From Ahrensia kielensis DSM 5890 (lineage in GTDB: Bacteria > Pseudomonadota > Alphaproteobacteria > Rhizobiales > Rhizobiaceae): a stretch of DNA of 64,000 bases. Positions 1 through 7,948 of this stretch are shown here, one piece after another. Position numbers and translations under genes: made by a program. Location: contig NZ_KB894528.1 of the NCBI RefSeq assembly GCF_000374465.1, forward strand, positions 109,022 through 173,021. Reading direction: 5' to 3'. How positions within the stretch are numbered: the stretch's first letter is position 1; every line of letters begins with the position of its first letter. Below the pieces are notes generated by a model, which saw only the letters and a list, made by a program, of their open reading frames with translations, was not told the origin of the DNA and ran no database searches.

Positions 1-1
1 A

Positions 2-412
2 GATTTGGCCTTCACACAATTTATGGTGGAGACATTATCTGTTGTCATTCTTGCTCTGGTTATGACGCGGCTGCGCCTATTGCCGCAGGACCATCGATCA
101 AACTATCAAATTGTACAGGACGGTTTGATTTCTCTGGGTGTTGCTACAGCGCTGACGCTCATTTTGCTTGGCGTGGTTCAAACAGAATTTGACCCTACTT
201 TAACCGAATTCTTCAATGCTTATTCTTACACCATCGCCCACGGCAAAAATATCGTGAATGTCATACTCGTTGACTTCCGCGGCGTGGATACGTTCGGAGA
301 GATTGCTGTTGTCATGGTGTCGGGCTTGGCCATTCTTGCGCTCATTCGAATTATGCCAAGGAAAACGAACCCTGACCTACCAAGGTCAGAAAATACGGAG
401 GAGATTATCTGA
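2..412 (+). CDS. mrpA: Na+/H+ antiporter subunit MrpA, C-terminal part (cut by window start)
   Basis: This is the 3' end of the large Mrp subunit; the reading frame is open to the first base, so the 137 codons seen are only the tail. MrpA forms the proton-conducting, NuoL-like part of the multisubunit cation/proton antiporter in the inner membrane. The visible part begins with [12 protein letters not shown], typical of the MbhD (DUF4040) domain at the MrpA C-terminus, followed by an MbhE-like region with three or so hydrophobic segments. The in-frame TTG at 5 is very unlikely to be the true start because the conserved residues begin before it. The stop overlaps the ATG of mrpB by one base (TGATG), as expected for a translationally coupled operon. 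Identification is firm because the following six genes are mrpB to mrpG in order. Confidence 0.9.
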   Translation, partial: DLAFTQFMVETLSVVILALVMTRLRLLPQDHRSNYQIVQDGLISLGVATALTLILLGVVQTEFDPTLTEFFNAYSYTIAHGKNIVNVILVDFRGVDTFGEIAVVMVSGLAILALIRIMPRKTNPDLPRSENTEEII

Positions 413-831
413 TGCGTACGCTCATTTTCCGCACCGTTGCTCCTTACTTCACAAGCTTGATGCTTATTTATTCGGTATTCGTTCTACTGCGTGGTCATAA
501 CGAACCAGGCGGCGGGTTCATTGGCGGCTTGATCGCTGCGTCTGCATTGGCGATTTATGGTATTGCTTGCGGTGTTTCGCCGGTGCGTCGTGCAATCAGG
601 TTTCATCCCATGGCGATTGCTGGGTTTGGTCTTTTTATGGCAGCGATTGCAGGCATTATTTCGCTTTTTGTCAATGTGCCGTTTTTGACCGGACTTTGGA
701 TTTATCCTGAAATTTTTGGTGTTGAGTTGAAGCTATCGACAACACTTGTCTTCGATATTGGCGTGTACCTTGTCGTGCTTGGGTCAATTACCTCTACAGC
801 ACTAGCCTTGGAAGAAAGGGAGCGTGACTAA
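412..831 (+). CDS. mrpB: Na+/H+ antiporter subunit MrpB
   Basis: A 139-residue membrane protein of the MnhB/MrpB family, the second subunit of the antiporter. It has four hydrophobic segments and the family's glycine-rich signature, [10 protein letters not shown], around residues 30-39, just after the first membrane segment. Length is usual for the family. It begins at an ATG overlapping the mrpA stop and its own stop TAA overlaps the mrpC ATG (TAATG), so mrpA, mrpB and mrpC are probably translationally coupled. Like the other small Mrp subunits it is needed for assembly of the whole complex rather than having activity alone (family knowledge). Confidence 0.93.
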   Translation: MRTLIFRTVAPYFTSLMLIYSVFVLLRGHNEPGGGFIGGLIAASALAIYGIACGVSPVRRAIRFHPMAIAGFGLFMAAIAGIISLFVNVPFLTGLWIYPEIFGVELKLSTTLVFDIGVYLVVLGSITSTALALEERERD

Positions 832-1208
832 TGGAAGTTGCGATTGTTATTCTGACAGGCGTGTTTTTTCTCGTATCGATCTACCTGATACTCTCACGCC
901 ATATTATTCGTGTGTTGTTAGGGGTGGCCATGCTTGGCAATGGTGTGAATTTGACCATTTTCACAGGGGGACGAATTACACGGGAAATCCCACCAATTAT
1001 TGGTAATAATGCAAGTGTACCGCTTGAGGGTATTGCCAATCCATTGCCGCAGGCACTCGTACTGACGGCTATCGTAATTGCCTTTTCATTCTTTGCTTTT
1101 TTGCTCGTGCTGGTTTTCCGCACCTATCAAGAGCTTGGCACAGATGACACGGCTGAAATGCGTGATGCTGAACCAAAAGGCGAAGCATCGCCTCCGCTTG
1201 GCTATTAG
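831..1208 (+). CDS. mrpC: Na+/H+ antiporter subunit MrpC (NuoK-like)
   Basis: A 125-residue protein with three membrane segments, homologous to NuoK of complex I. The conserved stretch GNGVNLTIFTGG lies around residues 36-47 and the loop IANPLPQALVLTAIVIAF around 68-85 is the usual NuoK/MrpC core with the NPLPQALVLTAIVI signature. A short polar tail of about 25 residues follows the last membrane segment. It sits between mrpB and mrpD, 12 bases before the latter. Role: part of the ion-translocating membrane arm of the Mrp complex in the inner membrane. Confidence 0.93.
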   Translation: MEVAIVILTGVFFLVSIYLILSRHIIRVLLGVAMLGNGVNLTIFTGGRITREIPPIIGNNASVPLEGIANPLPQALVLTAIVIAFSFFAFLLVLVFRTYQELGTDDTAEMRDAEPKGEASPPLGY

Positions 1209-1220
1209 GAAGAACATGTA

Positions 1221-2798
1221 ATGGCTTCTGCGAATAATACTGATGTAAATCTTGAAAGTGCTATGCTGCTTACCGAACCGGCTCTGGCCGATTGGCTGGT
1301 TGCGGCTCCGCTGATCTTGGGCTTTTTGTTTGGTGCGCTGTGTTTAATGCAGCGCAAAAACGTGATCGTGCAAACGCGTATCGCACTTTTCGGCCTGCTA
1401 TTGATGCTGATTGCAGATATCGGGCTTTTTATAAATGTTTGGCAAAACGGTACTGTCGTGATGACGATGGGGCGTTGGTTGCCACCATTTGGCATAACTT
1501 TTGCGGCTGATATGCTTGGTGCCACATTTGCACTTGTGGCCGGTATTGTCGGATTAGCCGGTGGTATTTACGCGCTAAGCGACGTTGATAGCACATCACG
1601 GCGTTATGGTTTCTATCCATTCTTGCTGCTGATGTTGGCAGGCGTGACAACAGCGTTTTTAACCGGCGATATTTTCAATCTCTACGTCTGGTTTGAAGTG
1701 TTGCTTATCTCATCCTTCGGTTTGCTCGTTTTGGGTTCTGAACGCAGACAATTGGATGGCGCGATCAAATACGCGTTCTTGAATTTGATTGCGACGACAC
1801 TGTTCCTAATCGGCGTGGCCTATATGTATGGCGTGTTTGGAACGTTGAACATGGCCGACATCGCGCGCAAAGCGCCTGCTTTGCAGGATACTGGGCCGCA
1901 TTTTACAATCGCAATTATGTTTCTCTTTGCATTCGGCATGAAAGCGGCAGCTTTCCCGCTTAATGCTTGGCTACCTGCTTCATATCATACGCCGCGCATT
2001 GCCGTATCAGCTGTCTTTGCTGGTTTGCTAACGAAGGTTGGTGTCTATGCATTGCTGCGCATATTCTTGACCTTGTTTCCCGCTGACCGCGATGAGCTTG
2101 GCGGTGTCATTGCTGTCATTGCGGCGCTGACAATGTTGATAGGTGCATTGGGCGCGATAGCTCAAACAGATATTCGCCGTGTTCTTGGTTATCTGGTTAT
2201 TTCAGGTATTGGCCTGATGTTGGCTGGCTTGGGACTTGGTAGCGAAATTGGCATTTCTGGCTCTGTATTTTATGCCGCCCACTCGATGATTGTTATGACG
2301 GCGCTTTATTTGCTGGCAGGCATTATTGGGCGCTTAATGGGAACATTTGACCTCAACAAAGCAGGGGGCCTTTATCAGGCTTCACCTTGGCTTGGCGGGC
2401 TTTGTCTTATTCTTGCTTTTTCTGTTTCTGGACTACCACCATTTTCAGGCTTATGGCCTAAAATTCTTCTCGTAAAAGGTTCCATTGATGTTGGTGCATG
2501 GTGGCTTGCCGCCGCGATTATTGTGTCAGGATTTTTGACAACTATAGCGGTGGTTCGCATGTTCCTATTTGCCTTCTGGCGCAGTCGGCCTGAAGGATTG
2601 GTAGAAATAGGACCAATCTCGCGCGAAGGCCGGATTAAGCTTTACGCAGCTTTGGGATTAACGGCATTGACTGTGATTGCTGGCGTTTATCCAGAGCCAT
2701 TTATACAAGTGAGCGATCGGGTAGCATTTGAGCTAACGCATCCTCAAACTTACATCGATGCGGTGTTTGGCGAGAAACAAGGAGGAAGCGGACTATGA
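1221..2798 (+). CDS. mrpD: Na+/H+ antiporter subunit MrpD (NuoM/N-like)
   Basis: A 525-residue polytopic membrane protein with about 14 hydrophobic segments, matching the Proton_antipo_M family that includes NuoM and NuoN. The segment GMKAAAFPLNAWLPASYHTP (near residues 240-260) carries the lysine and the Pro-Leu-x-x-Trp-Leu-Pro motif typical of antiporter-like subunits; an upstream glutamate in WFEVLLISSFGL is the conserved TM5 acidic residue. The 3' end overlaps mrpE by four bases. It supplies one of the two proton/cation translocation modules of the Mrp complex. Start ATG at 1221 lies 12 bases behind mrpC with a GGAAGAA-type ribosome binding sequence. Confidence 0.94.
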   Translation: MASANNTDVNLESAMLLTEPALADWLVAAPLILGFLFGALCLMQRKNVIVQTRIALFGLLLMLIADIGLFINVWQNGTVVMTMGRWLPPFGITFAADMLGATFALVAGIVGLAGGIYALSDVDSTSRRYGFYPFLLLMLAGVTTAFLTGDIFNLYVWFEVLLISSFGLLVLGSERRQLDGAIKYAFLNLIATTLFLIGVAYMYGVFGTLNMADIARKAPALQDTGPHFTIAIMFLFAFGMKAAAFPLNAWLPASYHTPRIAVSAVFAGLLTKVGVYALLRIFLTLFPADRDELGGVIAVIAALTMLIGALGAIAQTDIRRVLGYLVISGIGLMLAGLGLGSEIGISGSVFYAAHSMIVMTALYLLAGIIGRLMGTFDLNKAGGLYQASPWLGGLCLILAFSVSGLPPFSGLWPKILLVKGSIDVGAWWLAAAIIVSGFLTTIAVVRMFLFAFWRSRPEGLVEIGPISREGRIKLYAALGLTALTVIAGVYPEPFIQVSDRVAFELTHPQTYIDAVFGEKQGGSGL

Positions 2799-3268
2799 AC
2801 CTCTATGTTGTAAACCTATTGCTCGCAATAGCTTGGATGACGCTGACTGATTCATTCGGCTTAGGGAATATGATCTTCGGCTTTGTGCTTTCTGCTGTTG
2901 CATTGTCGCTCATTCGCGAACAGGTAGGCTCTGTCGGATATTTTTCAAAGCTGGGACGCATTCTATCGCTGCTTATGCTGTTTCTTTATGAGTTGGTGAT
3001 GTCGGCTGTACGTGTCGCCATTTTGGTGGTTAAGCCAAACATGAACTTAAAGCCTGGCATCTTTGCCTATAAGTTGCAGGTTGACCGCGATCATGAAATC
3101 ACTCTGCTTGCAAACCTCATTACGCTGACACCGGGAACGTTGTCCGTTGATGTATCGGAAGATCGCTCGACGCTTTATATTCACGCACTTGATTGCTCAG
3201 ACATTGATCAAATTCGCAAAGATATAGCGGAAGGTTTCGAGCGCAAAATACTGGAGGCGTTTCGATAA
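2795..3268 (+). CDS. mrpE: Na+/H+ antiporter subunit MrpE
   Basis: A 157-residue protein of the MnhE family: two N-terminal hydrophobic segments (about 1-35) and a third near 60-80, followed by a soluble domain. The motif [14 protein letters not shown] near residues 107-120 is the family signature. The ATG overlaps the end of mrpD (ATGA) and its stop TAA overlaps the mrpF ATG. MrpE is required for full antiport activity and complex stability in studied Mrp systems. Confidence 0.93.
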   Translation: MNLYVVNLLLAIAWMTLTDSFGLGNMIFGFVLSAVALSLIREQVGSVGYFSKLGRILSLLMLFLYELVMSAVRVAILVVKPNMNLKPGIFAYKLQVDRDHEITLLANLITLTPGTLSVDVSEDRSTLYIHALDCSDIDQIRKDIAEGFERKILEAFR

Positions 3269-3753
3269 TGTCATCCGAATTTCTAAATTTCTCTGTTCAG
3301 TTTGCACTCATTTTACTGAGCGCAGCCTTTCTACTCACCGTGTTCAAAGTGATAATGGGGCCAACATTGCCCGATCGCATTTTAGCGCTCGACATGCTGG
3401 TTGCAGCAGCCATTGGTTTCATTGCTGTTATCGGTCTTAAAACCGGTTACACTTTATATGTAGATATCGCTATTGCGCTTGGGTTAGTCGGCTTCTTGGC
3501 AACGGTTGCATTTGCACGTTTCATCTTGGCGCGCGGCCAAACAGAAGAGGGGCGCGAAAGACAGCGCAATGAAGACAACCAAAAACACGGAAAAAGCGCA
3601 GCAGTGCAGGGAGTTTCAGAAGCTAAGGCCGCAGGCGAGGTAACAACACCTAAGAAAAAGTCCGCAGCCAAGAAAACTACTGCACAAAGAACGACAAAAA
3701 CCAACAAGGCGCGATCACGAAAAGCACCAGCCAAACCGGAGACAAAATCATGA
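3268..3753 (+). CDS. mrpF: Na+/H+ antiporter subunit MrpF with a basic C-terminal tail
   Basis: Residues 1 to about 90 are an ordinary MnhF/MrpF subunit: three membrane segments and the family motif [12 protein letters not shown] near residues 31-42. Family members normally end shortly after the third segment. Here a further 70 residues follow, first a charged stretch rich in Glu, Gln and Arg, then from about residue 120 a Lys/Ala/Thr-rich tail with repeats such as [12 protein letters not shown], resembling histone-H1-like or low-complexity nucleic-acid-binding tails. The tail is in frame, and the stop overlaps the mrpG ATG, so it is not an artefact of a lost stop into another gene. Whether it contacts lipid head groups, nucleic acid or another Mrp subunit cannot be told. 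Confidence 0.9.
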   Translation: MSSEFLNFSVQFALILLSAAFLLTVFKVIMGPTLPDRILALDMLVAAAIGFIAVIGLKTGYTLYVDIAIALGLVGFLATVAFARFILARGQTEEGRERQRNEDNQKHGKSAAVQGVSEAKAAGEVTTPKKKSAAKKTTAQRTTKTNKARSRKAPAKPETKS

Positions 3754-4079
3754 TTGATGGCTTGTCGGACATAATTGCGGGCGTAATGATTATCACAGGC
3801 TCAATTTTTGCTTTTCTAGCAGCCGTTGGCTTATGGCGCTTGCCTGATATTTATACGCGCATGCATGCTGCTTCAAAGGCAGGAACGCTTGGGTCTGGAT
3901 TGTTGCTTTTGGCATTAGCCGCACATGTGGGGGACACTTCAACCTTTACACGCGCTCTTGCTGGCGTTGTGTTTTTCTTGCTAACCGCACCGATTTCCGC
4001 GCATCTATTGGCTAAAGCATCCTATGCTGTTGGTTATAGGCTAACAGACATATCAGTTATAGATGAATTGAAAGACTGA
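3750..4079 (+). CDS. mrpG: Na+/H+ antiporter subunit MrpG
   Basis: A 109-residue, three-segment membrane protein of the MnhG/PhaG family, with the signature [20 protein letters not shown] near residues 26-45. Its ATG overlaps the mrpF stop (ATGA). It is the last gene of the Mrp operon; the next gene lies on the other strand. A modest inverted repeat (GACCTG, 4078-4083, with CAGGTC further on) follows the stop and might aid termination, but it is weak. Confidence 0.93.
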   Translation: MIDGLSDIIAGVMIITGSIFAFLAAVGLWRLPDIYTRMHAASKAGTLGSGLLLLALAAHVGDTSTFTRALAGVVFFLLTAPISAHLLAKASYAVGYRLTDISVIDELKD

Positions 4080-4092
4080 CCTGTTTTGAATT

Positions 4093-4380
4093 TCAGGTCT
4101 CAGTTTCAATAAGTTTTTTTATTTTTGTCGCTTTTTCAAAGTGATCTAACTGGTGGGTTGATATCCACCACTGCGCCGCTTCCATTAGAAGTTCCGGATT
4201 GTTGTTTTTATTGGCAAAAAATGCATAAAAGGAGAGGCCAACTTGTTCTCCTTTTTGCGCAATTTTCAAATCACAAACAGTAATTATTTTTTGTTTTAGT
4301 GATGCGCGCATAATATCCTCAAGAGCCTCTAATCTGTTCATAAGCTGTCTAAAGCTGTCAGCAGGTTCGTTTTTATTCAC
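4093..4380 (-). CDS. small conserved protein, possibly DUF6500 family
   Basis: A 95-residue soluble protein converging on mrpG. The central part with VGLSFYAFFANKNNNPELL and a following AAQWWISTHQLDHFEKA motif resembles, from memory, the DUF6500 family, whose function is unknown. The first 23 residues are less conserved in appearance, and translation could instead start at the internal ATG for MRASLKQK (codon 24). No signal peptide or membrane segment is visible. The gene stands alone, convergent with the Mrp operon and divergent from mucR across an AT-rich 247-base gap. Family assignment is tentative, but the composition argues for a real coding region. Confidence 0.65.
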   Translation of the reverse strand: MNKNEPADSFRQLMNRLEALEDIMRASLKQKIITVCDLKIAQKGEQVGLSFYAFFANKNNNPELLMEAAQWWISTHQLDHFEKATKIKKLIETET

Positions 4381-4575
4381 AAACGAAAATTACCGAAAAT
4401 TATCGAAAGCTAGAATACTGAATCCTGCTATAAGGGAAAATCAAGTATGCTGCATGTGTATAAATTTTTTATGTATGCATATGCATTGAATAAATTTATT
4501 GTTCATACTATTATTTTAGATACTAACTTAACTTAAGGCGATTCATTTTTTAAATTTCAATACGCGTGCAGGTTA

Positions 4576-4597
4576 GTTTTTGTATTTTTACAAAAAC
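4576..4597. promoter_or_regulatory. perfect 9-bp dyad in the mucR leader
   Basis: GTTTTTGTA at 4576-4584 and its exact reverse complement TACAAAAAC at 4589-4597 flank four T residues, ending 30 bases before the mucR ATG. The whole 4381-4627 interval is very AT-rich. Ros/MucR proteins are known to bind AT-rich sites and often repress their own gene, so this is a candidate autoregulatory site; alternatively it acts as an RNA hairpin in the 5' leader. Both are inferences. Confidence 0.35.
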
Positions 4598-4627
4598 ACT
4601 CACCACAATAACAATAATAGGTGGTTC

Positions 4628-5047
4628 ATGGATTCGAACGAAAAAAATACTGAATTTAACGAATATCTCGCAGAGTTAACGGCTCAGGTGGTATCGGCAT
4701 ATGTAGGAAACAACAGCGTCACGGCTGATGAACTGCCTAGCCTGATTAGCAATGTCCACGGAGCACTTAACAGTACTGTTGGAAACGTCCAAGCCAGTGA
4801 AGTTGAGAAACCTAAGCCTGCTGTGAACCCAAAAAAATCTGTTCTTGATGATTGCATTACTTGTCTTGAGGACGGTATGCAGTTCAAATCGCTCAAACGC
4901 CATCTTATGAGCCATCATGGGCTAACGCCGCAAGACTACCGTGAAAAGTGGGATTTGCCTTCTGATTATCCGATGGTTGCACCATCTTATGCGAAACGTA
5001 GATCAAAGCTTGCACAGGAAATGGGGCTAGGGCGTAAAAGCAAATAA
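4628..5047 (+). CDS. mucR: MucR/Ros family zinc-finger transcriptional regulator
   Basis: A 139-residue global regulator of the Ros/MucR family. The N-terminal half (residues 1-60) is the oligomerisation region; the DNA-binding zinc finger is at about 72-110, followed by the signature [20 protein letters not shown]. The zinc ligands read C79-L-E-D82 ... H92 ... H96/H97: the second cysteine of Ros is replaced by aspartate, as known for several Mesorhizobium Ml proteins and other MucR members. A further cysteine, C76, lies just before. I start at the ATG at 4628, preceded by an AGGTGG sequence, rather than an upstream TTG at 4580 whose extra residues do not resemble the family. In relatives MucR is an H-NS-like regulator of exopolysaccharide, motility and cell-cycle genes. 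Confidence 0.95.
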   Translation: MDSNEKNTEFNEYLAELTAQVVSAYVGNNSVTADELPSLISNVHGALNSTVGNVQASEVEKPKPAVNPKKSVLDDCITCLEDGMQFKSLKRHLMSHHGLTPQDYREKWDLPSDYPMVAPSYAKRRSKLAQEMGLGRKSK

Positions 5048-5065
5048 TATACAAGTTATATTATT
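5043..5065 (+). terminator. AT-only hairpin at the mucR stop
   Basis: AATAATATA (5043-5051) pairs perfectly with TATATTATT (5057-5065) over a five-base loop, overlapping the mucR stop codon and followed by T residues. A nine-pair stem made only of A-T pairs is weak, so this is only a possible terminator. Confidence 0.25.
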
Positions 5066-5099
5066 TTAGTTTTGCACGTAACAAATGCTTTGCTGATGC

Positions 5100-5297
5100 T
5101 TAAGCAAGGTGCTTGTTTAGGTCGTAACGATAATGTCGTGACAGACCACGATTGCGCTCTAAATTCAGCTTGATTTCGATTGTTTTAATCCAATCGCGGA
5201 TTTGATGTGGCAGGGCTGCATCAAGTTGCTTGGGTGAAATATCAAGAAACAGCTTGATCATGAAAAATGAGCTTCGCTCGTGCTTGTAAAAGATCAT
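5100..5297 (-). CDS. small protein of unknown function
   Basis: A 65-residue open frame converging on mucR. An AAGAGAAC sequence lies about seven bases before the ATG and could be a ribosome binding site. The protein is soluble, with a helical, charged middle part and an Arg/His/Tyr-rich end (RGLSRHYRYDLNKHL). A second start at codon 13 (MIKLF) is possible. I do not recognise a family; it could be a genuine small protein or a chance frame. Position in the gap between mucR and the DnaA-like gene gives no functional clue. Confidence 0.4.
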   Translation of the reverse strand: MIFYKHERSSFFMIKLFLDISPKQLDAALPHQIRDWIKTIEIKLNLERNRGLSRHYRYDLNKHLA

Positions 5298-5471
5298 TGA
5301 CAGTTCTCTTTTAGAGTATGTGGCGATCTAAAAGCTATTCAATGTTCTTGATGGTTGGATAAGTTCATCCTTGCCAAGCAGGTTTTCTTTAATTTTATAA
5401 AGAAAATCAGTATTTTTGCGCGTGAGGGAATAAATACCTATTAAATAGGGATGAAATTAATGTAGGAATAT

Positions 5472-5491
5472 AGTCCTCACTACGGAGGACT
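5472..5491 (+). promoter_or_regulatory. hairpin sequestering the Shine-Dalgarno of the DnaA-like gene
   Basis: AGTCCTC (5472-5478) is an exact complement of GAGGACT (5485-5491) across a six-base loop, ACTACG. The GGAGGA ribosome binding site (5484-5489) lies almost wholly in the 3' arm, and the ATG starts three bases after the stem at 5494. When folded, the mRNA would hide its ribosome binding site, so opening by temperature, a protein or an RNA would be needed for efficient translation. The structure is read from the sequence; regulation is inferred. Confidence 0.55.
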
Positions 5492-5493
5492 GA

Positions 5494-5964
5494 ATGCTTA
5501 AGACCAAAGCAATAAAACGAAATAATTATCTGAATGATTTTTTGCCATCAGCAGCTTCTAAACAGCGTGCTGAAGATCAGATATATACCCCTTTGTGCGA
5601 TTGTGCCGCCACTGTAAGTGCAGACTTACATATGGAGATTTGTGACGGTCTCATTGATATAATGGCCGCGCTTTTCAATGTTTCAGGGCGGCAATTGCGT
5701 TCACCGCAGCGTGACAGAAAAGACGTTGCCCGCGTGAGGCAAATAGGCATGTATATTGCGCGTGTCACACTTTGCCTGAATATTCGCTTGATTGCCGACG
5801 GGTTTGCGCGTGACAAAAGTACGGTTACCCATGCTTGTCACCTTATTGAGGACCTTCGCGATGATGAGGAATTTGATCTAATCATTACGCGTGTGGAAGC
5901 GGTCGTTGGCGCAGCTTTCAAGCACGCTTTATCAGCAAAGGTTGGTGGTAATGATTACAAATAA
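5494..5964 (+). CDS. DnaA C-terminal-domain (DnaA-box-binding HTH) protein
   Basis: A 156-residue protein lacking the AAA+ part of DnaA but carrying its DNA-binding domain IV at about residues 55-130. The segment IADGFARDKSTVTHACHLIE matches the DnaA signature helix-turn-helix that reads DnaA boxes, and RQIGMYIARV matches the helix before it. Such stand-alone domain proteins are common in rhizobia and are usually annotated as helix-turn-helix or DnaA-like; their role is not established and could be modulation of replication or transcription at DnaA boxes. It overlaps the next gene by 14 bases. A hairpin covers its ribosome binding site. Confidence 0.85.
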   Translation: MLKTKAIKRNNYLNDFLPSAASKQRAEDQIYTPLCDCAATVSADLHMEICDGLIDIMAALFNVSGRQLRSPQRDRKDVARVRQIGMYIARVTLCLNIRLIADGFARDKSTVTHACHLIEDLRDDEEFDLIITRVEAVVGAAFKHALSAKVGGNDYK

Positions 5965-6769
5965 GCAATGCCTCAATCATAGACGCAGTTTACGTTTGCT
6001 CATGATGGTAGCCAAGCATCAGGCGATATTAGAGCCAAGTGCTGATGGCGCTTATTGTTTCTTACATTTTGAAGGCGTGCGGCGTGTAAAATGCGATAAA
6101 ATCATTCTGACTAACTGGATCGCAAATGAGTTGGTCTCAGTTGCGTTTACCGCAGATGTCCAAAAAATATCGATTACTGAGCTTGGGCGTAAACATGTCA
6201 TTCGTAATGATGAGAATGATCATGCTGCACAGCATAGAGTGATTGAGACAGATCATATTACGGTGGGCGACTGTATCCAATCTGTAAAACGCAATATAAA
6301 AGAATCGCCGCTTTCTGGTCTCTATAGAGCTTATGGCGCGGGGAAAAAGGCTTGGCTTAGTTCGGCAGAGTTTGATGCTGGAGAGCGCCTTCGTATCGAT
6401 TTTGAATATGCACAATTGGGTCCCAAAATAACGGCTTCATGGGATCCAACAGCGCATCTAAATGGTGGAAAAGGTGGTCGCAGGCCGTCTCAAACATTTT
6501 CAGATCGAGTAATAGGTGCACGCACACGCATGCAGCGGGCAATTGATGCTGTTGGCCCTGAATTATCTGGCGTCCTGGTTGATGTGTGTTGTTTCTTAAA
6601 AGGAATGGAAGATATAGAAAGAGAGAGGCAATGGCCGCGAAGATCAGCAAAACTTATGCTTAAAACTGCGCTGTCTATGTTAGCACGCCACTATAACCCG
6701 CCCCAAGTGAGAACGCGATCTTCAAAGCCGCGTCATTGGGGACAAGAAGATTACCGTCCAGAAATGTAA
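5951..6769 (+). CDS. DUF6456 domain protein
   Basis: A 272-residue protein whose C-terminal half (about 110-250) matches DUF6456: ESPLSGLYR, LSSAEFDAGERLRIDFEYAQ, then GPELSGVLVDVCCFLKGME and ERERQWPRRSAK. The N-terminal part is a small basic domain that may bind DNA. I choose the ATG at 5951, preceded by AAAGGTTGGTGG, over an upstream alternative at 5891 that would lie deep inside the preceding gene. It overlaps the DnaA-domain gene by 14 bases, so the two are co-translated, a pairing I recall from other rhizobia. Function is unknown; the pairing suggests a shared DNA-related role. Confidence 0.85.
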   Translation: MITNKQCLNHRRSLRLLMMVAKHQAILEPSADGAYCFLHFEGVRRVKCDKIILTNWIANELVSVAFTADVQKISITELGRKHVIRNDENDHAAQHRVIETDHITVGDCIQSVKRNIKESPLSGLYRAYGAGKKAWLSSAEFDAGERLRIDFEYAQLGPKITASWDPTAHLNGGKGGRRPSQTFSDRVIGARTRMQRAIDAVGPELSGVLVDVCCFLKGMEDIERERQWPRRSAKLMLKTALSMLARHYNPPQVRTRSSKPRHWGQEDYRPEM

Positions 6770-6773
6770 TGTA

Positions 6774-7193
6774 TTAAACGAGCGCAGCTTTAGCGTCTGA
6801 CTTCATGCGCTCGATCATTGCACGCAAACCATTAGAACGTTGCGGCGACAGGTGGCTATCAAGCCCTAAATTTTTCATCAAGCCTTCAGCATCAAAATCT
6901 ACGATATCTTTTGCTTGGCGATCAGACAAAGCGGCGATCATAATCGCAACGAGGCCGCGCACGATGTGAGCATCAGAAGCGCCATCAAAATGAATGATTT
7001 TTTTGACTTCATCCGTGCAGGATGTCGCGAGCCAAACTTGGCTAACACAGCCATTTACTTTGTTTTCTGCTGTCCGCTGCGCTTCATCAAGTTCTGGCAT
7101 GGCTTTGCCAAGTTCGATGACATAACGGTACTTATCTTCCCAATCGTCGAGAAATTCAAAATCGTCTATAATTGTTTTGATGTCGTTGGCCAT
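6774..7193 (-). CDS. sufE: SufE family sulfur-acceptor protein
   Basis: A 139-residue cytosolic SufE protein. SufE accepts persulfide sulfur from the cysteine desulfurase SufS and passes it to the SufBCD scaffold for iron-sulfur cluster assembly. The acceptor cysteine is C49 in the motif KVNGCVSQVWL, and the C-terminal LSPQRSNGLRAM is also typical. Length is normal. The gene is alone here, ending four bases from the convergent DUF6456 gene; the rest of the suf operon is not in the window, as is usual in rhizobia. Confidence 0.93.
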   Translation of the reverse strand: MANDIKTIIDDFEFLDDWEDKYRYVIELGKAMPELDEAQRTAENKVNGCVSQVWLATSCTDEVKKIIHFDGASDAHIVRGLVAIMIAALSDRQAKDIVDFDAEGLMKNLGLDSHLSPQRSNGLRAMIERMKSDAKAALV

Positions 7194-7279
7194 ATTGCCC
7201 CGCTATTGACTTTAACAGCGTTTACATAGGCCCGGTTATGCAAAGCAGCAACCCAAACACCAAAGTATTCTAAGCCCAG

Positions 7280-7630
7280 TTATTGAACACTGCCGGTAAT
7301 CGTTATGTCGGCTTCATTTTTGCGTTTGTCACGGTGGTTTTCTACCATGCCAGCAACGATATAGGCTCCGTGTTTTGCACGCTCCAAAGTGGCTATAACA
7401 ATCTTCTGACCTGTTTCACAAACATATGGGTCACGGCTACAGATAGATCTCACATCGCTTGCAACACTGGCTGCTAATTGCAGTGCTTCAACAGAGTTAA
7501 AGGCTGTTTCTTTTTGCGCGGTTTGGCTTTGCTCTTCTTTGATTGACGTTTCAATCGGAGAATCAGCAAAGCTTGGCAAAATTGCTAAAGCCAAGAATCC
7601 ATAAAACATAAGCTTGAATATAAATCGCAT
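7280..7630 (-). CDS. DUF5330 family exported protein
   Basis: A 116-residue protein with an N-terminal hydrophobic segment (MRFIFKLMFYGFLALAIL) that serves as a signal peptide or anchor, followed by a soluble periplasmic part with two cysteines (SICSRDPYVCE) that could form a disulfide. This matches the DUF5330 family found across rhizobia. The start at 7630 is supported by AGGATGAG eight bases upstream; a longer frame begins at 7678 but adds non-family residues. It is divergent from the DivJ-like kinase gene, across 318 bases. Function unknown. Confidence 0.8.
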   Translation of the reverse strand: MRFIFKLMFYGFLALAILPSFADSPIETSIKEEQSQTAQKETAFNSVEALQLAASVASDVRSICSRDPYVCETGQKIVIATLERAKHGAYIVAGMVENHRDKRKNEADITITGSVQ

Positions 7631-7783
7631 CGTCTCATCCTGTTTGGCGTAAAGCCGGTCCCGCAACAGTGATGTCATAAGCGTCTGAAATTTTATTCAG
7701 TTTTGGCGTTGCAAATTGAGCAAAATATAAATCAAATTTTAGCAATCGATAAATTGTTCTTGTTTTTAGAGGCTTTGCATCTG

Positions 7784-7798
7784 TTAAGCGCCTGTTTA
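7784..7798 (+). promoter_or_regulatory. CtrA-like half-sites (TTAA-N7-TTTA) in the divergent DUF5330/kinase gap
   Basis: The 318-base gap 7631-7948 has no gene I can support. It contains TTAA (7784-7787), seven bases, then TTTACC (7795-7800), one mismatch from the CtrA consensus TTAA-N7-TTAAC. CtrA control of a DivJ-like kinase gene would make biological sense, but a single near-match in an AT-rich gap can arise by chance. Confidence 0.3.
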
Positions 7799-7948
7799 CC
7801 ACGTTTATAAAACCAAACGATTTTGAGAAAAATTTGGCATATTCGCGTCCGCTAGCCTGCAAATTTATGCATTCGTTAAAGCCTAATGGTCAAAATGAAA
7901 CAAGTTAGCGATTGCTATTTTGTTTATTTTGTACCGAGTGTTTAAACG

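Noticed and set aside
3540..3753. Frameshift explaining the MrpF tail
   Set aside because: Other frames give no MrpF-like or known sequence, and the overlap with mrpG is kept; the tail looks like genuine coding.
4580..4627. TTG-initiated extension of MucR
   Set aside because: It would translate the 3' arm of the leader dyad and adds an Asn-rich stretch not seen in MucR proteins.
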